A stretch of 41,863 bases of DNA. Source: Phaeocystidibacter sp965659725 (lineage in GTDB: Bacteria; Bacteroidota; Bacteroidia; Flavobacteriales; Schleiferiaceae). This document shows positions 23,686 through 30,853 of this stretch, piece after piece (the stretch's first letter is position 1; every line of letters starts with the position of its first letter). The notes under the pieces were generated by a model. It saw only the letters and a list, made by a program, of their open reading frames with translations. It did no database searches and was not told the DNA's origin. Both the position numbers and the translations under genes were made by a program. The stretch spans positions 1-41,863 of the forward strand of contig CBFHXG010000017.1 of the NCBI GenBank assembly GCA_965659725.1. The letters run 5' to 3'.

Positions 23686-24957
23686 ATGAAGAAGGATCAA
23701 CAAACACCATCGCAGAGAAAGCGATTTTCTCTGCGTTCATCTACCGAGCGGTCTATTGCGCACATGGATCTCGACACATTTTTTGTTTCGGTTGAACGAT
23801 TGATGGATAGTCGATTGAACAACAAACCTATTCTCATAGGAGGGACCAGTAATCGCGGTGTGGTGGCGTCTTGTAGCTATGAAGCGCGAAAGTTCGGTGT
23901 TCATTCGGCAATGCCAATGAAAATGGCACTTGACATGTGTCCTGAGGCTGTAGTGATCCGAGGCAACTCTGCGAACTATACAAAATACTCCAACCTGGTT
24001 ACAGATGTTATCAAGGACGCTGTCCCTTCCTACGAGAAATCGTCTATCGATGAGTTCTACTTGGATCTAACGGGGATGGATAGGTTCTTTGGGTGTTATC
24101 AGTTCGCTTCGGAATTGCGGCAGAACATCATGAAAGAAACGGGACTACCCATTTCCTTTGGCTTGTCTGTAAACAAGACCGTCTCCAAGGTAGCTACAGG
24201 TGAGGCTAAGCCCAATAACCAGATGCGTATAGACTTTGGACAGGAACGGCCATTCTTAGCGCCATTATCGGTTCGTAAGATCCCTATGGTTGGAGAGAAG
24301 ACCTATCAAACACTGAGGCACCTAGGCGTAAAGCGCATTCACACCGTACAGGATATGCCGGTTGAGATGATGGAGCGAGTGTTGGGGAAGCATGGGAGAT
24401 CTATCTGGGAAAAGGCTAGGGGAGTGGATAGGACGCCTATTATTCCTTATTCAGAACGAAAGTCAATATCAACCGAGCGAACATTTGATAAAGACACGAT
24501 CGATGTTGCAAAGCTAGAAAGCATTCTCGTTGCGATGGTGGAGAATCTAGCTTTTCAATTGCGTAGAGGGGTGAAGTTAACGGCTTGTATAACACTGAAG
24601 ATCAGGTATTCAGACTTTAACACCCACACATTGCAGGCGAGGATACCTTATACCGCTTCTGATCACGTGCTCATACCTAAGGCTAAAGAGCTGTTTAGAA
24701 AACTATACGATAGGCGTTTACTGGTCCGACTTATCGGTGTGCGCATGAGTCACCTTGTAAGCGGAGGGCACCAAATGAACCTGTTTGAAGATAATGTTGA
24801 GATCCAACAGTTGTATCAAGCAATGGATAAGATGCGAGATCGATTCGGAGATCGGTCCGTTATTCGAGCCGCAGGGATGCAGGCGCGAACGATCGGTAGG
24901 ATGACGAACCCATTTAACGGTGAGCCTCCTATGTTGCTGGCAAACAGGAGGAGTTAG
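23686..24957 (+). CDS. dinB: Y-family DNA polymerase IV (DinB)
   Basis: The 423-residue translesion polymerase has catalytic Asp28 in AHMDLDTFFVSVERL and Asp122/Glu123 in SSIDEFYLDLTG, with an aromatic steric-gate candidate Phe33. A thumb helix-hairpin-helix (IPMVGEKTYQTLRHLGV) and a little-finger domain follow. A beta-clamp motif QMNLF lies at residues 363-367. I chose the ATG at 23686, 8 nt after the repressor gene; an upstream in-frame start would overlap the repressor by 127 nt and add residues unlike the family. A Met/Arg-rich tail follows the clamp motif. All catalytic residues are intact, so this is an active polymerase rather than an ImuB-like subunit. Confidence 0.95.
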   Translation: MKKDQQTPSQRKRFSLRSSTERSIAHMDLDTFFVSVERLMDSRLNNKPILIGGTSNRGVVASCSYEARKFGVHSAMPMKMALDMCPEAVVIRGNSANYTKYSNLVTDVIKDAVPSYEKSSIDEFYLDLTGMDRFFGCYQFASELRQNIMKETGLPISFGLSVNKTVSKVATGEAKPNNQMRIDFGQERPFLAPLSVRKIPMVGEKTYQTLRHLGVKRIHTVQDMPVEMMERVLGKHGRSIWEKARGVDRTPIIPYSERKSISTERTFDKDTIDVAKLESILVAMVENLAFQLRRGVKLTACITLKIRYSDFNTHTLQARIPYTASDHVLIPKAKELFRKLYDRRLLVRLIGVRMSHLVSGGHQMNLFEDNVEIQQLYQAMDKMRDRFGDRSVIRAAGMQARTIGRMTNPFNGEPPMLLANRRS

Positions 24958-25020
24958 CGGTGATAGATTTACTCTATGTAGTTAATCTAAACATCTGTAT
25001 TTCAGGTTTAATGAAACTTT

Positions 25021-25030
25021 GCTTTAAAGC
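25021..25030. promoter_or_regulatory. Short palindrome GCTTTAAAGC upstream of the SRAP gene
   Basis: A perfect 10-bp palindrome sits 28 nt before the SRAP start in the 100-nt gap after dinB. Nine bases (TTTAAAGCT) recur at 25910-25918 in the gap before the dnaE2 gene. The resemblance to the repressor palindrome is only partial, so any regulatory role is uncertain. Confidence 0.25.
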
Positions 25031-25057
25031 TTTGGATTAAAATAAAATTCACGCATT

Positions 25058-25885
25058 ATGTGTGGTAGATATGTAGCTGTTAGTAAAGTGAAGGCTGTTG
25101 AAAAGCGCTTCAATGCGGAGGTTATGGATCCCGATAAGTGGTTTCCAAACACCAATGTTGGCCCTGGAAGCATGGCTCCAGTTATTATCGACTCTAATCC
25201 TTCCGAAGTACATCGTTTGCAGTTCGGCTTCACACCGCATTGGTCTAAAAAGCCCATGTATGTTTTCAATGCAAGAGCTGAAGGTGATTACAATAAAGAG
25301 AATGACCCTGCATATACGGGGGCTAAGGGTATTATCCAGAAACCAATGTTCCGCAGTTCTATTCGAAGTAAACGTTGCTTAGTCATCGCAGATGCGTTTA
25401 TCGAAGGTCCTGAAAAGGAAAAGCTTGACAAGCCTTATGTGGTATACCTCCGCGAACGTAGGCCTTTTGCATTTGCCGGCATCTGGGATGAGTGGGTCGA
25501 CCCTCGGTCTGGAGAGGAGCTGCGCTCGTTCGCGATCATTACCACCGTTGCCAACCAGCTACTGAAGAAAGTTGGACACCACAGATCTCCTGTAATACTG
25601 GGTGAAGATCAAGAACGCGACTGGATATCAGGGGACCTACCTCTAAATGATATCACCTCAATGCTCGAGCCTTTTGACGCAAGACAGATGAATGCATACC
25701 CTATCGATAAGACTATTAAGAACCCTAGGTCGACCGGATTAGATCTTCTAAAGCCAATAGGTGAACGAGTATATCCAGAGTATGAATACGAGATCTATGA
25801 GGAGTTGAAGCTCGAGGGAATGGGGGAGACTAGAGCTCGACAACGAAGAGGTGAGGAGAAGGGAGGGCAACAGTCTTTATTTTGA
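25058..25885 (+). CDS. SRAP-domain abasic-site crosslinking protein (YedK/HMCES type)
   Basis: The 275-residue protein has all SRAP active-site features: Cys2 in MCGRY (exposed after Met removal), Asn71 in VFNARAE, Glu116 in DAFIEGPE, and His174/His175 in VGHHRSPVIL. SRAP proteins form a thiazolidine crosslink between Cys2 and abasic sites in single-stranded DNA, shielding them from cleavage and error-prone processing. The last five residues, QQSLF, match the beta-clamp binding consensus, an unusual C-terminal addition compared with the compact E. coli YedK (about 220 residues). It lies between dinB and dnaE2 in the cassette. Confidence 0.94.
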   Translation: MCGRYVAVSKVKAVEKRFNAEVMDPDKWFPNTNVGPGSMAPVIIDSNPSEVHRLQFGFTPHWSKKPMYVFNARAEGDYNKENDPAYTGAKGIIQKPMFRSSIRSKRCLVIADAFIEGPEKEKLDKPYVVYLRERRPFAFAGIWDEWVDPRSGEELRSFAIITTVANQLLKKVGHHRSPVILGEDQERDWISGDLPLNDITSMLEPFDARQMNAYPIDKTIKNPRSTGLDLLKPIGERVYPEYEYEIYEELKLEGMGETRARQRRGEEKGGQQSLF

Positions 25886-25932
25886 TTCCCAGATGTGTAC
25901 GTGTTTTTATTTAAAGCTAAAGAGCAAGTAAA

Positions 25933-28932
25933 TTGTTGCTGAATTGCCATACATATTACAGTTTTAGGTACGGGACAATGTCTCCAGATGAGCTTCTAAA
26001 CGAGGCCTCAGAAATGGGACATGACCGTTTGGCAGTTACTGATATCAACAGTACTTCCGCGGCTTTGCAGGTTCTACGACTCGCATCTAAGTACAGCATT
26101 CATGTTGTAGTGGGTGTTGATTTTAGAAGGGGTGTTGATCAACAATTCATAGCACTTGCTATTAACAATAGTGGATTTGAGTATATCAACACCCTGTTAA
26201 CATCTGTATTGAACGGTGAGTGTAAGATGCCTTCTGAAGCACCGATTTGGCCTGAGTCAGACGTCGCCGTGATCTATCCATTGGGCAATGCTCCAAGGCG
26301 ACAATTGCGCAGTAATGAGTATGTAGGTGTTGCTCCTCATGAAATGTTCAAGAGTACTTGGAGGCAGAGTGCCTGGGAAGAGAGTCGGTTCGTTGCACTG
26401 AATACGACTACATTCAGGCATAAGCGAGACTTTAATGCGCACCGGTTACTGCGTTCGATCGACCAGAACACCTTGTTGAGTAAACTCTCTGTAAAGCAGG
26501 TAGGACAAGCGTCTGAACGACTTTTGGATCCAATAGCCCTAAAAGATGCCTACGCCGATCGGCCTGCATGGTTGATCCGAAGTGCGAACATACTTGAGAA
26601 ATGCAACGTCTACTTTGGCTTTGGCGAGGAGCAAGAGTCGCAGAATCAGCGCTCTTATACCGGTTCAAAGGAGAAAGACTATGCTCTACTTGTAAAGTTA
26701 TGTAACGACGGAATTCCTTATCGATACCCCAACAGGGGAAAGGAGGTGATGGAACGACTGGAGAAAGAACTTCAAGTGATTCGGGAGAAGGACTTCGTTT
26801 CGTATTTCCTCATCAACTGGGATATCATTCACCACGCTCGTAGGAAGGGCTATTTCTACGTGGGGCGAGGAAGTGGCGCAAATAGTGTTGTAGCGTATCT
26901 ATTGCGGATCACGGATGTAGACCCAATGGAGCTCGACCTCTATTTTGAACGGTTCATCAACCTCTATCGTGTTAATCCTCCTGATTTTGATATCGACTTT
27001 TCGTGGAAAGATCGGGATGACATGACCGATTACATCTTCAAGAGATTTCCAAACACTTCACTTCTAGCCACATACAACACCTTTCAGTTCAGGGCAGTTG
27101 TTCGGGAGTTAGGGAAGGTATTCGGATTACCCAAACACGAGATCGATAAACTCTCCCAAGGGCCAATGCGACTGAAGTCTAGCGATCAAGTCACCCAGGC
27201 TGTTTTGAAGTATAGTCAGTATATACAGGGTTTTCCAAGTCATTTAAGCATTCATGCAGGCGGTATTCTTATCACAGATAAACCTATACAGGCGTACTCC
27301 GCTACGTTCATGCCTCCCAAGGGTTTCCCAACCACGCAATTCGACATGGTTGTGGCCGAGGATGTGGGGATCTATAAGTTTGACATCCTTAGTCAGCGCG
27401 GACTTAGTAAGATCCAAGACACGCTGAGTGTCATTCAAAAGAACCAGCCAGATAGGTCGGCAGACGTTGATATTCACGATATACCACGTTTCAAGGAAGA
27501 TCCCGCCATCAAAGAATTACTCCGAAATGGAAAGGCTATTGGTTGCTTCTATGTTGAGTCACCCGCTATGCGCATGCTGCTCAAGAAACTTAAGGTTGAT
27601 GACTATCTAACCCTAGTAGCTGCGAGCTCGATCATCCGTCCAGGTGTAGCAAAGTCAGGCATGATGAGAGAGTACATCCTTCGTTATCGATATCCAGAGC
27701 GTAGAAAAGATGCCAATCCAATCTTAATGAAGATCATGCCCGAAACCTTCGGCGTGATGGTCTACCAAGAGGATGTTATCCGCGTAGCGCACCATTACGC
27801 GGGGCTATCGCTGGGTGAGGCAGATGTTTTGAGAAGGGGCATGTCAGGCAAATACAGGTCTAGAGAAGAGTTCCAGAAAGTAAAGGAGCAGTTCTTTATC
27901 AATTGCCAGTCAAAGGGCTACCCGCAGTCGGAATCAGCTGAAGTATGGCGACAGATAGAAAGCTTCGCCGGATATGCCTTTGCGAAAGGACACTCCGCAT
28001 CTTATGCGGTGGAGAGTTATCAAAGTTTATTCTTGAAGGCTCATTTCCCACTTGAGTACATGGTTTCGGTGATCAACAATTTTGGTGGATTCTATCGTAC
28101 CGAGTTCTATGTTCACGAAGCTCGAATGGCCGGCGCGGAGATCCATCCTCCTTGTGTGAATCAGGGAGATTACCACACCGTTATACACGGGAAAGATGTA
28201 TACATGGGATTCATGCACCTTCATTCGCTTGAGGATAAAGTAGCTATGCGCATTTTAGAGGAAAGGGATAGAGGAGGGTTCTTGGATTTTGACGATTTCA
28301 TTGACCGTGTGCCTATCGGAATCGAGCAAATAAGTATCCTCATACGGATCAACGCCTTCCGATTTACTGGAAAGACCAAACGGGCATTGCTTTGGGATGC
28401 GCATTTCAAACTAGACAAAAAGCCTCCGGAAGAGCCTACGCCAAGCCTATTCAAACCAAGTAGACGAGCATATGAACTTCCGCCTTTGCATCAGTCTAAA
28501 CTTGAAGATGTATACGATCAGATCGAGCTATTAGGGTTCCCATTGGGCAACCCGTTCCATCTGTTGAAAGAAGAACCAGACAGTTCTACGTTGGCCGAAG
28601 ACCTTCCTGAGTTGAATACTAGGAACGTCAGGCTCTACGGATACCTCGTGACAACAAAGGACACCAAGACCACCAATGGTAAACGAATGTATTTTGGCAC
28701 CTTCCACGATATGACGGGAAAAGTATTTGACACCGTGCACTTCCCTCCAGTAGCGGCCAAATTCCCATTCAGAGGAAGGGGGATCTACATAGTTGAGGGT
28801 AAAGTAGTTGAAGAGTTTGGCTTCTTCAGTATCGAAGCAACTAGTCTGATCAAGGCAGACCTGATACCTGACCCAAGGTTCTCTGAAGAAGAAGGATGGG
28901 ATAAGAAGATCGATGAACGCGCTGTGTCATGA
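25933..28932 (+). CDS. dnaE2: DnaE2-type (error-prone) DNA polymerase III alpha subunit
   Basis: The 999-residue C-family polymerase begins with a PHP domain (NCHTYYSFRYGTMS at residues 5-18). The palm carries the catalytic triad Asp351/Asp353 in PDFDIDF and Asp484 in YKFDILSQ. A helix-hairpin-helix (IPIGIEQISILIRINAF) and an OB-fold (LYGYLVTTKDTK, MYFGTFHDMTG) follow. It ends after the OB-fold, lacking the tau-binding C-terminus of replicative DnaE. The T-P-S-L-F segment at 836-840 occupies the position of the clamp-binding loop. The start is TTG; the family N-terminus fits MLLNCHTYY. DnaE2 proteins mediate damage-induced mutagenesis. It overlaps the radical SAM gene by 4 nt. Confidence 0.9.
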   Translation: MLLNCHTYYSFRYGTMSPDELLNEASEMGHDRLAVTDINSTSAALQVLRLASKYSIHVVVGVDFRRGVDQQFIALAINNSGFEYINTLLTSVLNGECKMPSEAPIWPESDVAVIYPLGNAPRRQLRSNEYVGVAPHEMFKSTWRQSAWEESRFVALNTTTFRHKRDFNAHRLLRSIDQNTLLSKLSVKQVGQASERLLDPIALKDAYADRPAWLIRSANILEKCNVYFGFGEEQESQNQRSYTGSKEKDYALLVKLCNDGIPYRYPNRGKEVMERLEKELQVIREKDFVSYFLINWDIIHHARRKGYFYVGRGSGANSVVAYLLRITDVDPMELDLYFERFINLYRVNPPDFDIDFSWKDRDDMTDYIFKRFPNTSLLATYNTFQFRAVVRELGKVFGLPKHEIDKLSQGPMRLKSSDQVTQAVLKYSQYIQGFPSHLSIHAGGILITDKPIQAYSATFMPPKGFPTTQFDMVVAEDVGIYKFDILSQRGLSKIQDTLSVIQKNQPDRSADVDIHDIPRFKEDPAIKELLRNGKAIGCFYVESPAMRMLLKKLKVDDYLTLVAASSIIRPGVAKSGMMREYILRYRYPERRKDANPILMKIMPETFGVMVYQEDVIRVAHHYAGLSLGEADVLRRGMSGKYRSREEFQKVKEQFFINCQSKGYPQSESAEVWRQIESFAGYAFAKGHSASYAVESYQSLFLKAHFPLEYMVSVINNFGGFYRTEFYVHEARMAGAEIHPPCVNQGDYHTVIHGKDVYMGFMHLHSLEDKVAMRILEERDRGGFLDFDDFIDRVPIGIEQISILIRINAFRFTGKTKRALLWDAHFKLDKKPPEEPTPSLFKPSRRAYELPPLHQSKLEDVYDQIELLGFPLGNPFHLLKEEPDSSTLAEDLPELNTRNVRLYGYLVTTKDTKTTNGKRMYFGTFHDMTGKVFDTVHFPPVAAKFPFRGRGIYIVEGKVVEEFGFFSIEATSLIKADLIPDPRFSEEEGWDKKIDERAVS

Positions 28933-29972
28933 GAAGAGGAACCAATGTAAAGCCAGATAATACATTCGAATCCTATGCATACGAGCGCATAGACGATTGG
29001 ATATTGCCGGAAGAACAGGACGAAAAGGTCAAAACAGAAATAATCGCAACACATCCAAAGTCGATCGTTAACCCAGTTTCAAGCCCTGACGTAAGCATGA
29101 ACTGGTCCATGAATCCATATGCAGGATGCGAGCATGGATGCCCTTATTGCTATGCTCGCAACAGTCATGAATACTGGGGATACAATAGCGGAATCGACTT
29201 CGAGTCCAAGATCTTATATAAGGCAAATGCAGCTGAGTTACTCTCACAAAAATTGAATAGCAGGTCATGGCAAGGCGAGCCCATCATGCTCTCGGGTAAC
29301 ACAGATTGTTATCAACCTATTGAACGGAGGTTGAAACTGACAAGAGGATTGCTCGAAGTGGCGAGAGATCACAATCAACCCGTAGGGATAATCACCAAGA
29401 ATGCACTGGTGCTTAGGGATATAGACATCCTGAAGGAGATGGCGAAGAAGGGGCTAGTGCGAGTAGCCATCTCTGTAACATCTTTAGATTCCTCTCTACA
29501 AAGGAAGCTAGAACCTAGAGCTAGTGCACCTTACAAACGACTGGCAACTATCCGAGCTTTGTCAGACGCGGGAATACCAGTGATGGCAATGGCCGCACCA
29601 ATGATTCCTGGCCTGAATAGTCACGAGCTGATTCCCCTAATGAAAGCAACGTCAGAAGCTGGAGCGCTTCAGACCAAATACATAACCGTCAGATTGAATG
29701 GTCATTTGAGCGATATGTTTGCCGAATGGCTTAAAACACATTATCCAGATAGAGTAGATAAGGTGATGAACTCAATCAAGAGCACTCACGGTGGAAAAGT
29801 AAACGCGTATAGATATGGAATACGAATGTCTGGCACCGGTAGGGTAGCAGAAACCCTACGTCAGGCATACGCGGTAGGACAATCCAAATACTTCAAGGAT
29901 AAAAAAATGCCCGCTTTGAATAGCGAGCATTTCATTAATGATCATAATCGTCAGATGGGATTATTCGACTAA
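28929..29972 (+). CDS. SPL-like radical SAM protein (PA0069/Rv2578c family)
   Basis: The 347-residue protein has the radical SAM cluster motif CEHGCPYC with Cys67, Cys71 and Cys74 (CX3CX2C). GNTDCYQPIERRLKLTRG (in part) and VGIITKNALVLRDIDIL, the conserved block shared with spore photoproduct lyase (SplB), follow. VAISVTSLDSSLQRKLEPRA and the C-terminal EHFIN segment fit the PA0069/Rv2578c family. The substrate is not known; repair of a DNA lesion is inferred from the SplB relation and the neighbours. It ends in QMGLFD, a beta-clamp-like motif at the very C-terminus. Start overlaps the dnaE2 stop by 4 nt. Last gene of the cassette. Confidence 0.88.
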   Translation: MRRGTNVKPDNTFESYAYERIDDWILPEEQDEKVKTEIIATHPKSIVNPVSSPDVSMNWSMNPYAGCEHGCPYCYARNSHEYWGYNSGIDFESKILYKANAAELLSQKLNSRSWQGEPIMLSGNTDCYQPIERRLKLTRGLLEVARDHNQPVGIITKNALVLRDIDILKEMAKKGLVRVAISVTSLDSSLQRKLEPRASAPYKRLATIRALSDAGIPVMAMAAPMIPGLNSHELIPLMKATSEAGALQTKYITVRLNGHLSDMFAEWLKTHYPDRVDKVMNSIKSTHGGKVNAYRYGIRMSGTGRVAETLRQAYAVGQSKYFKDKKMPALNSEHFINDHNRQMGLFD

Positions 29973-30514
29973 TCCTCAGCTTGTTCCCTAGCTTCCTCGA
30001 GAATCTCCTTCATTGCCTCAACCACGGCCTCGTCTCGCTCAGCTTCGAGCTCTATTTGATCTTCAAGCATATCGAACATGGAGTTCTTGTGGATCTCATA
30101 AGCCACGAATACTGTGTACTTATCTCCATTGTAATAGGTCTTTTCATCTAACTTCCTAACATCAGCAAGACGAGTATCCATTACTTGTCGTGCTAACGAT
30201 TGGAATTGAGTCATCACTTCATCACGATCAACCATCGCGGATTCTCTCAAGTAGTCATCAGCTACCTCGCGGATGGTTACATCTACCATAGCGGCCAGTT
30301 GCGTGCGTGCATCCATATCAGATTTGCGCTTCGCCACTCGTTCATCAGAGCTTTGTGCTTTTCCCACCGCCCTAAAGTACCTTCGACTCGATTCATAGTC
30401 AGAGCCTCGGAACGGGGACTCTTGTTCTACGCCATACTGCTCAACAGATTTACACGACGGTGCAACGAAAGCTACTGAGAGCGCCAAGGCGGATAATAGT
30501 AATATGCGTTTCAT
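29969..30514 (-). CDS. LPP20-like lipoprotein
   Basis: The 181-residue protein has a lipoprotein signal (MKRILLLSALALSVAFVAPSC) with the lipidated Cys21. The LPP20 domain core is YFRAVGKAQSSDERVAKRKSDMDART in parts, ending near VFVAYEIHKNSMFDML. The C-terminal 40 residues form an acidic, Glu-rich helix probably coiled. LPP20-family lipoproteins are outer-membrane or periplasmic proteins of unknown function in Bacteroidota. The 3' end overlaps the convergent radical SAM stop by 4 nt. An inverted repeat sharing 12 bp with the ssb upstream region lies about 63 nt upstream. Confidence 0.85.
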   Translation of the reverse strand: MKRILLLSALALSVAFVAPSCKSVEQYGVEQESPFRGSDYESSRRYFRAVGKAQSSDERVAKRKSDMDARTQLAAMVDVTIREVADDYLRESAMVDRDEVMTQFQSLARQVMDTRLADVRKLDEKTYYNGDKYTVFVAYEIHKNSMFDMLEDQIELEAERDEAVVEAMKEILEEAREQAED

Positions 30515-30576
30515 AGTGTTCGGATTGCTTTGTTTGAAAATACAATTTCAGAAATCATGCCACATCTATCTGGGCA

Positions 30577-30598
30577 ATAAACGTTTGTATCCGTTTAT
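30577..30598. promoter_or_regulatory. Inverted repeat upstream of the LPP20-like gene
   Basis: A perfect 7-bp inverted repeat ATAAACG-N8-CGTTTAT has the 8-bp core TTTGTATC, the exact reverse complement of the core GATACAAA seen upstream of ssb at 19651-19658. Including the CG flanks, 12 bp are identical. It may be a shared operator. Confidence 0.4.
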
Positions 30599-30640
30599 CA
30601 TTGGCTAGGGTATAGGGTTCTACGTAAATTACAACTGGGG

Positions 30641-30656
30641 AGGGGGGTGCCCCCCT
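30641..30656. repeat. GC-rich perfect palindrome AGGGGGGTGCCCCCCT
   Basis: A 7-bp arm inverted repeat with a 2-bp centre sits 11 nt beyond the stop codon of the CPXCG gene. It is strikingly GC-rich for this genome. It may act as a 3' hairpin for the minus-strand transcript, but no T-tract follows, so I do not call it a terminator. Confidence 0.5.
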
Positions 30657-30667
30657 AAATGATCACC

Positions 30668-30850
30668 CTACTGTTCAACAGCTCTTACATCAAATCCAAC
30701 AAGATCGGCATTATCAAACTGAACCGAAACCTCTAAAGGCCTGCAACATACTTCGCAGTCCTCAATGTACTCTTGTATTGACACAGATGGATCCAGCAAA
30801 AAAGAGATCTCTGCATTGCAAAAAGGACAATTAGTGAACTGCTCGAGCAT
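30668..30850 (-). CDS. CPXCG-motif cysteine-rich mini-protein
   Basis: The 60-residue protein has two Cys pairs, CPFC at 8-11 and CEVCCRPLEV near 33, plus a conserved acidic middle (QEYIEDCE). This matches the CPXCG motif-containing cysteine-rich family of small zinc-finger-like proteins; here the first pair reads CPFCN. No function is known. It follows the ABC-F gene on the same strand with a 3-nt gap, so is probably co-transcribed. Confidence 0.85.
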   Translation of the reverse strand: MLEQFTNCPFCNAEISFLLDPSVSIQEYIEDCEVCCRPLEVSVQFDNADLVGFDVRAVEQ

Positions 30851-30853
30851 AGA

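Noticed and set aside
30641..30656. GC palindrome as an intrinsic terminator
   Set aside because: No T-tract follows on either strand and the loop would be too small without opening stem pairs.
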